Shown: positions 1 to 11,492, counted from the first letter of the stretch. The stretch is 52,054 bases of DNA from Synechococcus sp. MU1642 (GCF_020514115.1 NZ_VTKZ01000012.1:1-52054), one strand, 5' to 3'. A program made the numbers and translations. The notes: generated from the letters alone by a model not told the origin.

Positions 1-10
1 GCGGAAGATC

Positions 11-322
11 TCAGTCCTTCTGACCAAGGAAGTTGCCGTTGCCCAGTGCAGGCTCCACTTCGCGGTGGGGGCGGGCAATGATGTGAGCAGCAACCAGGCC
101 GTCACCGACGCGCTCGCAAGCATCAGCGCCAGCGCGCACAGCAGCGTTCACAGCACCGGTTTCGCCGCGCACCAGAACGGTGACGTAACCGCCACCGACA
201 AACTCGCGACCAATTAGGCGCACTTCGGCAGCCTTGGTCATGGCATCAGCTGCCTCGATGGCGGGGACCAGACCGCGGGTCTCGATCATGCCGAGGGCGA
301 TGCCCATGGTTTCGTTAGCCAT
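11..322 (-). CDS. csoS1: Alpha-carboxysome major shell protein CsoS1
   Basis: Single-domain BMC (bacterial microcompartment) protein of 103 residues, the usual size for CsoS1. It forms hexamers that tile the flat facets of the carboxysome shell around RuBisCO. The start MANETMGIALGMIETRGLVP, the central KAAEVRLIGREFVGGGY stretch and the C-terminal IIARPHREVEP tail are family hallmarks. The stop lies 10 bases from the window edge, so the following genes on this strand (expected in alpha-cyanobacteria: cbbL, cbbS, csoS2) are out of view. It is probably first in the operon, because the 330 bases upstream hold no gene but do hold palindromes and repeats that look regulatory. rdgB diverges from it. 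Confidence 0.97.
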   Translation of the reverse strand: MANETMGIALGMIETRGLVPAIEAADAMTKAAEVRLIGREFVGGGYVTVLVRGETGAVNAAVRAGADACERVGDGLVAAHIIARPHREVEPALGNGNFLGQKD

Positions 323-339
323 TGCCTACCGGGAAATGA

Positions 340-351
340 GGTGGAATGTTC
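340..351. repeat. Copy 1 of 12-bp direct repeat GGTGGAATGTTC
   Basis: Perfect 12-base repeat of the word at 574-585. This copy sits in the csoS1 untranslated leader or promoter, about 18 bases before the csoS1 start codon. On the csoS1 strand it reads GAACATTCCACC. Two exact copies in one short non-coding region suggest a protein or RNA recognition site, but the function is unknown. Confidence 0.5.
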
Positions 352-431
352 GCTGGGGACATTGCTTTGCCAGAACCCTTCCCGTCAAGCGATTGGGGCA
401 ACTTTCTCGATCACTGTCCATAGTGAACTAA

Positions 432-446
432 ATAAGCCAGGCTTAT
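432..446. promoter_or_regulatory. Interrupted palindrome, candidate LysR-type (RbcR/CbbR-like) operator
   Basis: ATAAGCC-A-GGCTTAT: two perfect 7-base arms around one central base, about 110 bases upstream of csoS1. It contains the T-N11-A core typical of LysR-family sites. Its ATAAG-N5-CTTAT form is close to the ATTAG-N5-CTAAT type of motif described for cyanobacterial RbcR, which controls carbon-fixation genes. Operator identity is inference from symmetry, motif resemblance and position. Confidence 0.4.
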
Positions 447-573
447 CACCCAGTGCCTCACTGTTCCGGTCTGCTGTGGTGGTTCCTGTGATCACATCCG
501 CACAAGTCGTTGTCGAGTGCGATGAAGCTCCATAGGTTCACAGTGCGACACGCTTCCCGAAGCATTGCTGAGG

Positions 574-585
574 GGTGGAATGTTC
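574..585. repeat. Copy 2 of 12-bp direct repeat GGTGGAATGTTC
   Basis: Second exact copy, 234 bases from the first, in the rdgB-proximal half of the carboxysome control region. Both copies have the same orientation and both follow a short purine-rich GAGG-type stretch. Confidence 0.5.
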
Positions 586-653
586 AACCCAAACGCGAGT
601 CGCAGGGTCGAATTCAGAGATTTTTAAGTCCTACCCCCCAATCAGCCCGCACA

Positions 654-1262
654 ATGGAGGCCCTCGTTTGCCGGCCTTCCTTGGCGCTTCAGCTCACCAT
701 TGCCACGGGCAACCCCACCAAGGTTGCTGAGATCGAGGCCATGCTGGGTCCACTCCCGATCAACGTTCAGCGGCAACCCGACGATCTGGACGTCGAGGAA
801 ACAGGGAGCACTTACCGTGAAAACGCTGAGCTGAAGGCCTCTGCGGCAGCACTACGAACAAACGGTTGGGCGCTGGCAGACGATTCAGGACTTGAAGTCG
901 ACTCACTTCAATGCGCACCTGGACTGTTCTCCGCCAGGTATGCCGAAGGCAACGACGCCAAAATTCAGAGAATTCTGTCTGAGTTGGGCGCGTCCCTCTA
1001 TCGAAGCGCCTGCTTCCGCAGCACGATGGTGCTGTGCGACCCCACAGGCACCTGCCGAGCGGCGGCAGAGGGCATTTGCTGGGGTGAGCTCCTCAACGCA
1101 CCGGCCTACCCAGGTGGCGGCTTTGAATCCTTGCTCTGGGTGCGTGAAGCCCGTTGCACGTACGGCGAACTAAACCCGTCACAACTCAGCCGACTGGGCA
1201 GTCGTGGCAAAGCAGCACGGGCTTTGGCACCTCAATTGCGCCAACTTCTTGGCCTGAACTGA
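654..1262 (+). CDS. rdgB: Non-canonical purine NTP pyrophosphatase, RdgB/HAM1 family
   Basis: Hydrolyses dITP, XTP and similar damaged purine triphosphates to monophosphates, keeping them out of DNA and RNA. The ATG at 654 gives 202 residues, the usual family length; an upstream in-frame GTG or ATG would add about 48 residues unlike the family. The nucleotide-binding start TIATGNPTKVAEIEAML, the central LADDSGLEVDSL motif and PGLFSARYAEG are all present. It sits between csoS1 and csoS1D, an arrangement I recall from other marine picocyanobacteria, although no direct carboxysome role is established. Its stop is 9 bases from the convergent csoS1D stop. Confidence 0.93.
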   Translation: MEALVCRPSLALQLTIATGNPTKVAEIEAMLGPLPINVQRQPDDLDVEETGSTYRENAELKASAAALRTNGWALADDSGLEVDSLQCAPGLFSARYAEGNDAKIQRILSELGASLYRSACFRSTMVLCDPTGTCRAAAEGICWGELLNAPAYPGGGFESLLWVREARCTYGELNPSQLSRLGSRGKAARALAPQLRQLLGLN

Positions 1263-1271
1263 GCTCAGCGA

Positions 1272-2057
1272 TCAAAGCGATCGTGCATTTCGATTGACAT
1301 GGTCGATGGCGCGCATCGCAGCTGCCGCAGCTTCCTCAACATCACCTTCCCGCCCCACCAGAGTGAGGCGTCCAAAAGCACCAACCGCTTTCACGTCCAC
1401 CAAAGTGATGTTGGAGGCTTTTTCAGCCTCGTTGGCAGCAATCAAGACATATCCAGCCGGCTCAGTCTCCAGGATGAACATGCTCATTCCCGCCTCAATC
1501 ATGGAACCGCGTCGGTTCTGGCGGTTGATCAACACAGCATGGTCCGGAGTGATCGCTCGAATGACTTCCGTCCAGCTCACGTCCGCTGGAGAACGCTGCT
1601 CAATGGTGCTGCCGATCGCTTCCAGCACCACATCCCCGGAATGGAGGACAGTGCTCTGGTCACGGTGATAAAGAGCCATCGAACCAAAAGCCCGCTCCAC
1701 CACCATCTGGCCGAGGCGAACATTGCTGGCTTTCAGCGCAATGTCGGTCACGCGATGAACCGCCATGCCCGGTGAAACCTCCATCCAGAGGCAAGCGTCT
1801 CCAGGAATGGGCAGGAATCCTTGACTCACTGTCCCCATGTAGGCCGCAAGTTGGGGCTGAAGGGAGTCGATGAAGACATGCGTGCGCAGTTCGATCGACT
1901 GCACATGGCTGTTTTGGCGAAGCAGCCTGGGTGACTCAGAATCCGTCGTGACAACACAACTTGCCCCGCCCTGCTGGGAGGTCACCTCAGTCCCGGTGAC
2001 GAGAGCACTACCGCCGCGTCGCCGCTCCCGAGCATCGAAGCTGGCAAAACGGGTCAT
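1272..2057 (-). CDS. csoS1D: Carboxysome tandem-BMC shell protein CsoS1D
   Basis: 261-residue protein with two BMC domains (roughly residues 55-150 and 155-255) after a basic N-terminal extension. CsoS1D forms pseudohexameric trimers that stack face to face and have a large gated pore, proposed to pass RuBP and other bulky metabolites. The pore-gating Glu-Arg pair of the family matches E121-R122 in [10 protein letters not shown] chose the ATG at 2057 because it gives [20 protein letters not shown], the usual family start and length; the frame stays open to 2213. It is convergent with rdgB and transcribed apart from the main operon. Confidence 0.92.
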   Translation of the reverse strand: MTRFASFDARERRRGGSALVTGTEVTSQQGGASCVVTTDSESPRLLRQNSHVQSIELRTHVFIDSLQPQLAAYMGTVSQGFLPIPGDACLWMEVSPGMAVHRVTDIALKASNVRLGQMVVERAFGSMALYHRDQSTVLHSGDVVLEAIGSTIEQRSPADVSWTEVIRAITPDHAVLINRQNRRGSMIEAGMSMFILETEPAGYVLIAANEAEKASNITLVDVKAVGAFGRLTLVGREGDVEEAAAAAMRAIDHVNRNARSL

Positions 2058-2175
2058 GGCGGGGAGTGTACCGGACGAATTCAGCTGAAACGGCCCAATA
2101 AAGAGTTGGAGCCTGCGGTCTTGCGCCTTGAAAAACAGCCGATACCGTCCGGAGAACCCCTCTAGAGACCTTGCA

Positions 2176-2553
2176 ATGACTGAGCAATCTTCTTTGAAGC
2201 CCGTTGATCTCAACGCTGATCAAGCCCTTGGGATGGTGAGCTTCGGCCTAATGCAGCGCCTTGCGCAGGATGGACAGGTGGATCTGCCCTGGCTGGAGGG
2301 ATCAGGAAATGCAGACAGTGAGCGTCTGCGTCAGCTGCGTCAACGGCTGGAACTGACGTCTTTGGCCATCGAAACCGGTGCTCCCCTCACCACCGCGGAG
2401 GTGAGCATGCTCCTGGGAGCCCGCCCTGGAACGGAACGGGTGGAACGCGGTGGCCTCGTCGCCCGCCGTGTCAGCCGCAACGTCTGGCGGTTGAGCAAAG
2501 CAGAGGAGAGCGATCGATCCGAGCGTTACGACGGATTCCGTCGCCGCCTTTGA
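2176..2553 (+). CDS. Conserved hypothetical protein with HTH-like C-terminus
   Basis: 125 residues from the ATG at 2176 (open upstream to 2128, but the extension looks unrelated). I do not recognise a named family. The N-terminal half is acidic and helical (residues 15-65). Residues 70-107, starting [15 protein letters not shown] and ending [10 protein letters not shown], have the look of a winged or MerR/excisionase-type helix-turn-helix: an LTTAEVSxLLG helix, a turn, then an arginine-rich helix. It diverges from csoS1D and precedes chlN by 113 bases on the same strand, so a regulatory role on either side is possible but unproven. Confidence 0.7.
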   Translation: MTEQSSLKPVDLNADQALGMVSFGLMQRLAQDGQVDLPWLEGSGNADSERLRQLRQRLELTSLAIETGAPLTTAEVSMLLGARPGTERVERGGLVARRVSRNVWRLSKAEESDRSERYDGFRRRL

Positions 2554-2648
2554 GCTCTAGCCAAGGTTGACCTGCAATAAGCGATCCCAAAGAGTTTGAG
2601 CGACCTTTCCACTCCCCAGCGAATTTATTTGCAGCCTGGAGAGGTTGA

Positions 2649-3944
<1,296 letters not shown>

Positions 3945-3948
3945 TCCC

Positions 3949-5523
3949 ATGCAACTGACGCTCTGGACTTACGAAGGGCCACCCCATGTGGGGGCCATGC
4001 GCATCGCCGCCTCGATGCACGGCGTGCACTACGTGCTCCATGCCCCCCAAGGGGACACCTACGCCGACCTGCTGTTCACGATGATTGAGCGGCGCGGGCA
4101 ACGACCGCCGGTCACCTACACAACCTTCCAGGCCAGGGATCTGGGGGGTGACACCGCAGAACTGGTGAAACGGCATGTACGCGAAGCCGTGGACCGCTTC
4201 CAACCTGATGCCCTTCTGGTGGGTGAAAGCTGCACCGCAGAGTTGATTCAGGATCAACCGGGCGCCCTGGCCCAGGGCATGGAACTGACCATGCCGGTCG
4301 TGAATCTTGAGCTGCCGGCCTACAGCAAAAAGGAGAACTGGGGAGCTGCGGAGACCTTCTATCAATTAATCCGCAACCTGCTCAAGGCGCAGGTCCCCAC
4401 AGACATCAACCATGACCCCAAGGCGTGGCAACAGGAGGGGCGCCGACCCCGGGTGAACCTGTTGGGTCCATCACTGCTCGGTTTCCGCTGCCGCGACGAC
4501 GTACTGGAAGTGCAGAAGCTGCTCACCTTGCACGGCATCGATGTGGGCGTGGTGGCGCCCCTGGGTGCAGGAGTGGAGGATCTGAAGCGGATCCCCGATG
4601 CCGATCTGAACGTTTGCCTCTATCCAGAGGTGGCCGAATCCACCTGCAGCTGGCTGGAGCGCAACTTCGGGATTCCCTTCAGCCGAACGGTGCCGATCGG
4701 GGTCGGCGCGACCCACGATTTCCTGGTGGAGGTGCACAGTCTGCTGGGGATGGAGGCGCCCGCTCCAGATGAGGGATATAAGCGCTCACGCCTGCCCTGG
4801 TATTCGGAATCCGTGGACTCCACCTACCTCACCGGCAAGCGGGTGTTCATCTTTGGCGACGGCAGCCATGCCCTCGCCGCAGCAAGAATCTGCAGTGAAG
4901 AACTGGGCTTCACTGTGGTGGGGCTGGGCACCTACAGCCGGGAGATGGCCAGGCCCGTACGGGCAGCCGCCAAGGCCCTGGGCCTGGAGGCCTTGATCTG
5001 TGACGACTACCTAGAAGTGGAAGCCGCCATGGCCGAAGCGGCACCGGAACTGGTGCTGGGAACCCAAATGGAGCGCCACAGCGCCAAGCGTCTGGGGATT
5101 CCCTGCTCCGTGATCAGCACACCGATGCACGTGCAGGACGTGCCCGCCCGGATGAGCCCCCAGATGGGCTGGGAAGGGGCAAACGTGATCTTCGACGACT
5201 GGGTGCACCCGCTGATGATGGGGCTGGAGGAACACCTGATCGGCATGTTCCGCCACGACTTCGAATTCGTGGATGGCCACCAGAGCCACCTCGGCCATGC
5301 CGGTGGTGCCGGCGCCGCCGACAGTTCCGCCTTGAGTGATATCCCCGTGGAGGGCGACGGTGCCCTGCATTGGACAGCCGATGGGGAAGCCGAACTGAAG
5401 AAGATTCCCTTTTTCGTGCGGGGCAAAGTGCGACGCAACACCGAGGCGTATGCCCGCGATACTGGCTGCCGGGAGATCAGCAGCGAAACGCTGTATGACG
5501 CCAAAGCCCACTTCAAGGCATGA
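3949..5523 (+). CDS. chlB: Light-independent protochlorophyllide reductase subunit B
   Basis: 524-residue NifK-like subunit of DPOR. The start [20 protein letters not shown] is characteristic. Asp36 in [10 protein letters not shown] is at the position of the unusual aspartate ligand that completes the NB-cluster with three ChlN cysteines. The C-terminal domain (about residues 480-524, [18 protein letters not shown]) is the PCP-reductase helical domain that covers the substrate. It follows chlN by 4 bases and precedes chlL by 150 AT-rich bases, so chlL may also have its own promoter. Confidence 0.97.
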   Translation: MQLTLWTYEGPPHVGAMRIAASMHGVHYVLHAPQGDTYADLLFTMIERRGQRPPVTYTTFQARDLGGDTAELVKRHVREAVDRFQPDALLVGESCTAELIQDQPGALAQGMELTMPVVNLELPAYSKKENWGAAETFYQLIRNLLKAQVPTDINHDPKAWQQEGRRPRVNLLGPSLLGFRCRDDVLEVQKLLTLHGIDVGVVAPLGAGVEDLKRIPDADLNVCLYPEVAESTCSWLERNFGIPFSRTVPIGVGATHDFLVEVHSLLGMEAPAPDEGYKRSRLPWYSESVDSTYLTGKRVFIFGDGSHALAAARICSEELGFTVVGLGTYSREMARPVRAAAKALGLEALICDDYLEVEAAMAEAAPELVLGTQMERHSAKRLGIPCSVISTPMHVQDVPARMSPQMGWEGANVIFDDWVHPLMMGLEEHLIGMFRHDFEFVDGHQSHLGHAGGAGAADSSALSDIPVEGDGALHWTADGEAELKKIPFFVRGKVRRNTEAYARDTGCREISSETLYDAKAHFKA

Positions 5524-6564
<1,041 letters not shown>

Positions 6565-6583
6565 CCGCAGGCCCTAAAAAGCA

Positions 6584-7570
<987 letters not shown>

Positions 7571-7605
7571 TCAGCACTGAATCCCAACGCCGCTGGTCAC
7601 GAATC

Positions 7606-7959
7606 TCAGCGCCAGACCACCCGCAAACGATTGGGAGCGATCCACTGATCCTGCTCGCTGATGAGGCGCTTTTCTCCACCGATGCTGAACAGACGATCGA
7701 ACCGCTGCTGCAGTGTTTCCAATTTGGCTGACTCAATCGACACGACCGCCGCAATTTCACTGTGGCGATCCATGCGTTCCTGATAAGCAACCGAAAGGCG
7801 GATCAAGCTCACGCAACCCAACAAGACAAGACCTGCCTTTGCTGCCAAGGCAAGAAGGCTGCACTGCAATTCCTGTTGGTCGGTCTGCCGCTGAATCGCT
7901 GCGGCCATGCTGGCCGCATCCGTGCGCGGAGCTGATCTTGGAACCTGACTGGCGGTCAC
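7606..7959 (-). CDS. Conserved small membrane protein with coiled coil
   Basis: 117 residues from a GTG at 7959 (an ATG at 7908 would give 100). I do not recognise a named family. The layout is a polar N-terminus, one membrane helix (about residues 34-54), a helical heptad-like stretch (58-90, AYQERMDRHSEIAAV onward) and a tail ending EQDQWIAPNRLRVVW that looks conserved. The orientation would put the coiled region on one membrane face, as in scaffold or division-type proteins. It lies between psaM (88 bases upstream) and por (68 bases downstream) on the same strand. Confidence 0.75.
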   Translation of the reverse strand: MTASQVPRSAPRTDAASMAAAIQRQTDQQELQCSLLALAAKAGLVLLGCVSLIRLSVAYQERMDRHSEIAAVVSIESAKLETLQQRFDRLFSIGGEKRLISEQDQWIAPNRLRVVWR

Positions 7960-8047
7960 CGCATCAGCACGAACATCCGCTTGTAACGCAATTCGTTCGC
8001 AGTGCCAAGACCAGCTCTAAGCCCGTTGATCTGGGCGCCTGTTGAAA

Positions 8048-8152
8048 TCAGGCTTCGTAGAGGCTGATCGAGAGACGCAGGGCCAGAACAGCAGCATGGG
8101 CAGCCACCACGAGCGCAATGAAGACCTCAGGTGCAGACAGAACGGTTTCCAT
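8048..8152 (-). CDS. psaM: Photosystem I reaction centre subunit XII (PsaM)
   Basis: 34-residue single-helix protein read directly from the minus strand: METVLSAPEVFIALVVAAHA followed by a tail ending LALRLSISLYEA. PsaM proteins are about 30 residues with the pattern ALVxAxxxxxLAxRLSxxLY, which this matches; the subunit sits at the PSI trimer interface. The ATG at 8152 gives the usual length; an in-frame ATG at 8161 would add three residues. It is too short for ordinary gene callers. It lies upstream of the membrane protein and por on the same strand. Confidence 0.9.
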   Translation of the reverse strand: METVLSAPEVFIALVVAAHAAVLALRLSISLYEA

Positions 8153-8235
8153 GGGAGCCATGCATCAAACGCTCCCATTCTTCTCCGAGGGAGGGGCTGC
8201 AGGCCATCATTCGCAAAGGCCTGTCACACCAGCCC

Positions 8236-8706
8236 ATGGATCCGGTTCTGATCGATGCCCCTGCCATCCGCGCCTTGGATCTGCAGCCACTGGAGATCTG
8301 GAGCGATCAGCCACTGGATGCACTGCTTAGCCAGGGACCGGTGCTCGAGCTTCGTTTCGACTGGCCCAGGGCGCAGGATGACCCACGGGAACTACCTGAA
8401 TGCCCCGAGCCACGCCTCTGGGCCCTGCGGGCCGATGCACGCTTCCCTTGGCTGCCGCTGTTGCTTGAACGCGACAACGGCAGCCTGATTCGCCATGTGG
8501 CGCTGGTGGTGCCCCACAGTTTCAACCGCAGCGAAGGCCTGCGTTTTGACCCGGAAGCCTTAGAACTCTGGGTGACGCATCGGCTGATGCTGCTCGACGA
8601 TCTCTGCCAGCGGGAGCTCAGACGCCCGATGCGGGGCAACCTCTCCCAGATGGCTGCGGCGCTGGGTTATGAGCTTGATGCGGGGTTTTGGGGCCTGCTG
8701 AACTGA
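8236..8706 (+). CDS. crr6: CRR6 family protein (DUF1817), NDH-1 assembly factor
   Basis: 156 residues from the ATG at 8236. The frame is open further up, but the first 100 bases would lie opposite psaM and do not look coding. The central pattern, DDPRELPECPEPRLWALRAD, then FPWLPLLLERDNGSL and FDPEALELWVTHRLMLL, matches the chlororespiratory reduction 6 family as I know it. In plants CRR6 helps assemble the NdhI-containing arm of the photosynthetic NDH complex. Its cyanobacterial role is taken to be NdhI maturation. It is convergent with the TauE-type gene 4 bases away. Confidence 0.75.
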   Translation: MDPVLIDAPAIRALDLQPLEIWSDQPLDALLSQGPVLELRFDWPRAQDDPRELPECPEPRLWALRADARFPWLPLLLERDNGSLIRHVALVVPHSFNRSEGLRFDPEALELWVTHRLMLLDDLCQRELRRPMRGNLSQMAAALGYELDAGFWGLLN

Positions 8707-8710
8707 CCCA

Positions 8711-9478
8711 CTAGCTCAGCCAGAGCTGCAGGGCCCGCCTGGAGCTGTCGATCGCCAGGATGATCGCGAGACCTCGCAGACAACGCACCAGCAGAGCCGC
8801 ATCAAACTGATCAAGACGACTGGCGGTCCACTGAGCAGCGATCGCTGCCACCACCCCCAACAGCAAGCCCATCAGAGGAACCCCGCGTCCTTCATGCAGG
8901 AACTGCATGGATGCTGCGCTGGCTGAGCAGAGCACCGCCACCGTGCTGAGCCGCACGGCCTGATGGATTGGTACAGACATCGGACCGCTCATCAGGGGCA
9001 CCATCACCAGCCCCCCACCCAGGCCCAACATTCCGGCGGTCCAGCCGGCGATGCAGCCCACACCAGCCAACTGCGGTGCGCGGCTGTCATCGACGTCTTG
9101 AGTGGCATCCGCCTCGGGCCGTTCGCGAACGCAGAACATCAGCACGATGTACATCAGCGTCTGCATCGCCAACAGAATCCAGCCCGCCGCCAAACCGGCC
9201 AAGCCACCGAACAGCAATGCCGAGCCGAAGGCAGCCAAACCAATGGCGAGTCCTGGCCGGGTCGGCACCCGCCCCTGGCGCAGGTGCGTGATGGTGCCTG
9301 CCAATGCTGTGGGCACAATGGCGAAACTGCTGGTAGCTAAGGCCTGATGGGGCGGAAGATCAAGCCAAAGCAGGAGCGGGGCAAAGATCAAGCCACCGCC
9401 AATCCCCAACAGCCCGGCCAAGCCCCCCGCCAGCAGGCCCAGGGCGATCAAGATCGGCACATCCCACCAGGGCACCAT
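8711..9478 (-). CDS. TauE/SafE family membrane transporter
   Basis: 255 residues with about eight hydrophobic helices. The inverted duplicated glycine motifs GLAGLLGIGGGLIFAPLLL (N-terminal) and GMLGLGGGLVMVPLM (C-terminal) are the signature of TauE/SafE sulfite or sulfonate exporters. The substrate cannot be told from sequence; sulfite, sulfoacetate and other small organic anions are possible. The ATG at 9478 lies 12 bases from the divergent start of the lipoate-ligase-like gene, so their promoters must overlap or lie inside each other's coding sequence. Confidence 0.9.
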   Translation of the reverse strand: MVPWWDVPILIALGLLAGGLAGLLGIGGGLIFAPLLLWLDLPPHQALATSSFAIVPTALAGTITHLRQGRVPTRPGLAIGLAAFGSALLFGGLAGLAAGWILLAMQTLMYIVLMFCVRERPEADATQDVDDSRAPQLAGVGCIAGWTAGMLGLGGGLVMVPLMSGPMSVPIHQAVRLSTVAVLCSASAASMQFLHEGRGVPLMGLLLGVVAAIAAQWTASRLDQFDAALLVRCLRGLAIILAIDSSRRALQLWLS

Positions 9479-9490
9479 GGCGTGCGATCA

Positions 9491-10222
9491 ATGCTTCCAT
9501 CCAGCATGCCCGCAACCGGGCGTCTGCTTCCCACCCAGCAAGCAGATGGACACACCCAGATGGCGTTGGATGCCTGGCTTCTGAGACGAAGCAACGGTCC
9601 GGCGTTGCGTTTTTACCGCTGGGATGGGCCCTGGCTCTCGCTTGGACGCCATCAACGCCACTGGCCTGAACACTGGAATGATCTGGCCCGCCGCGGCCGC
9701 ATCAGCCTGGTGCGACGCCCCAGCGGAGGCCAGGCAGTGCTCCATGCCGGCGGGCTCACCTACGCCTTGATCTGGCCGGATGCACCACGGCAACGCCAGG
9801 AGGCCTACCGGCAGGCCTGCCAGTGGTTGATCGCTGGCTTCAAGGGTCTCGGGCTACCGCTGCACTTCGGTTCCGACCCCGCTGGTGCCGAGGCCAACAA
9901 CTGTTTCGCCACAGCAACGGTGGCCGACCTGGTGGATCCGAGCGGCGTCAAACGGGTCGGCAGCGCCCAGCGCTGGGAGAGCGGTCGCCTGCTTCAGCAC
10001 GGCGAAATCCTGCTGGATCCCCCTGCCGAGCTCTGGGAAGAGGTGTTTGAGGAAGCGGCACCGGCGAGAGCACCGGCCGAGATCAACCGACTTGCGCTAG
10101 ATCAGCAGCTGCGCCAGAGCCTGGTTCAGGCCTGGAGCCATTGCCATTGGCAGATGCGACCCCTGAAGGCCGACGAAGTTCAGGACTTGGAGGGCGAGCT
10201 GGCGTCCTGGTCGGAGCTTTGA
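9491..10222 (+). CDS. Lipoate-protein ligase A-like protein (BPL/LplA/LipB family)
   Basis: 243 residues from the ATG at 9491. The lipoyl-binding motif RRPSGGQAVLHAGGLTYAL (from residue 75) and the catalytic-type Lys154 in GVKRVGSAQRW define the family, which attaches lipoate or octanoate to lipoyl domains of 2-oxoacid dehydrogenases and glycine cleavage H protein. GRLLQHGEILLD is the expected following strand. The family also includes octanoyltransferases (LipM/LipL), which use a Cys instead, so ligase or amidotransferase activity remains open. The last 43 bases overlap the 3' end of the M50 protease gene on the other strand. Confidence 0.85.
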   Translation: MLPSSMPATGRLLPTQQADGHTQMALDAWLLRRSNGPALRFYRWDGPWLSLGRHQRHWPEHWNDLARRGRISLVRRPSGGQAVLHAGGLTYALIWPDAPRQRQEAYRQACQWLIAGFKGLGLPLHFGSDPAGAEANNCFATATVADLVDPSGVKRVGSAQRWESGRLLQHGEILLDPPAELWEEVFEEAAPARAPAEINRLALDQQLRQSLVQAWSHCHWQMRPLKADEVQDLEGELASWSEL

Positions 10223-11472
10223 TCCCTCATCGTCTGCACCATCTGGGGAAGCATCGCCAAACCCAGGGGGTATCCATTGCGCTTGCGCGCCTCGTCAAGA
10301 ATTGCAGGAGGCAGGGTCACCCCGAGCCGCTTCAGCACCGCATTGCCCACATCCATGCGATCAAGGGTGCCGGAGGGAAGGCCTGCAGCACTCATCACCA
10401 ACAAGCGTCCCTGAGAGGCCGCCTCTAGGGCAGGCACCGCATCGACCAGTGAGGCCGAACTGTTGATAGACGGCAGTTCAGTTAGGGGCCGCAGATGATC
10501 CTCAAGGCGCTGTTGGTCCCATTGCTGCACCGGCAGCAGTTTCAGGGGTTGATCGTCAATCCAACCCACCCAACGGCCGCTTTTGCAGACGAGCACCCAA
10601 TCGGCAGGTCCCTCCGCCTCGCTGGCCGTCAGCCGCAGCTGGCTGAGACGCCGCAAGGTCTGATCAGCTTCCAGCGCACGGAAGCGTTTGCCTGCTGCAG
10701 CCTCCGCCTTCAACTCGCGAAGCACGCTCTGCAACTGCAGCATCTGGGTCTGACTGCGGTTGGCACTCAGGCCGAACCAGCCGATCAACATCAACAGGAG
10801 GCCGTTAAGCCCCCAGCCCTGCCAGAGCAGGACACCGCCCAACACGATCATCAGCATCGACAAAGCCCTTCCGGACGCCGACGCCACCTGAACGCCCTTC
10901 TTCTGACTGCCGCTCACCTGCCAGACCAAGGCCTTGAGGATCAGCCCGCCATCGAGGGGCAGACCAGGCAACAGATTGAACAGACCCAGCATCAAGTTGA
11001 GCAAACCCACCTGGCTCAACAACTGCGTGACCAAGGGCTGGGTGTCGGACAGCACTGCAGACCCCGCCAGCATGCCGAAGGCCAGCACCAAACTGACTAT
11101 CGGGCCAGCAGCTGCAATGCGCAAATTGCCCATGGCAGTGGGGCATTCCTTCTCCACCCGCGCGATACCGCCCAGATGAAACAGGGTGATGCTCAACACC
11201 TTCACCCCTTCCCGCAGGGCCATCAGGGCATGGCCCAACTCATGCAGCAGCACGGAGCTGAACAACAGCAAGGTGGTCAGCAATCCCAGCCCCCAACTCA
11301 GCGCTACCGAGGCCGTGGTCACATAGCGGGATTGGAACAATGTGGTGAAGATCGCCACAGCAAACAACCAGCTGGGCTGGAGCCGCAGGGGAATTCCGCC
11401 AATCTTGAGCACCTGCCAACCCTCTCCCACCGGCAATCCCGTCGTGTGCCGCTGCTGCGGACTGTCGTCCAC
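10180..11472 (-). CDS. Site-2-protease-like M50 membrane metalloprotease
   Basis: 430 residues from a GTG at 11472 with an AGGA-type ribosome site; a TTG at 11493 would add 7. The zinc motif HELGH is at residues 77-81 and the third ligand in LPLDGGLILKAL near 174, both inside membrane helices. The C-terminal 200 residues look like a degenerate CBS-type pair. Family members cut membrane-bound anti-sigma factors or clear signal peptides. Target unknown. It diverges from trpF and its end overlaps the lipoate-ligase-like gene by 43 bases. Confidence 0.88.
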   Translation of the reverse strand: MDDSPQQRHTTGLPVGEGWQVLKIGGIPLRLQPSWLFAVAIFTTLFQSRYVTTASVALSWGLGLLTTLLLFSSVLLHELGHALMALREGVKVLSITLFHLGGIARVEKECPTAMGNLRIAAAGPIVSLVLAFGMLAGSAVLSDTQPLVTQLLSQVGLLNLMLGLFNLLPGLPLDGGLILKALVWQVSGSQKKGVQVASASGRALSMLMIVLGGVLLWQGWGLNGLLLMLIGWFGLSANRSQTQMLQLQSVLRELKAEAAAGKRFRALEADQTLRRLSQLRLTASEAEGPADWVLVCKSGRWVGWIDDQPLKLLPVQQWDQQRLEDHLRPLTELPSINSSASLVDAVPALEAASQGRLLVMSAAGLPSGTLDRMDVGNAVLKRLGVTLPPAILDEARKRNGYPLGLAMLPQMVQTMRDQSSDQDASSPSKS

Positions 11473-11492
11473 GATCCTAGGGAGAGCAATCA

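Larger units (their letters stand above)
323..653. promoter_or_regulatory. Intergenic control region between csoS1 and rdgB
   Basis: About 330 bases between divergent starts with no convincing gene; the short frames here do not resemble proteins. It should hold the promoter of the carboxysome operon (leftward) and that of rdgB (rightward). Visible elements are a 15-base interrupted palindrome at 432-446, a perfect 10-base palindrome TGTGATCACA at 487-496, and the 12-base word GGTGGAATGTTC at 340-351 and again at 574-585. I could not assign a -35/-10 pair with confidence. Confidence 0.6.

Noticed and set aside
2567-2595. TTGACC as a -35 box for chlN
   Set aside because: No acceptable -10 hexamer at 16-18 bases; not called.
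8042-8251. Plus-strand frame of 69 codons over the psaM region
   Set aside because: Opposite psaM, which matches a known protein; no family resemblance.
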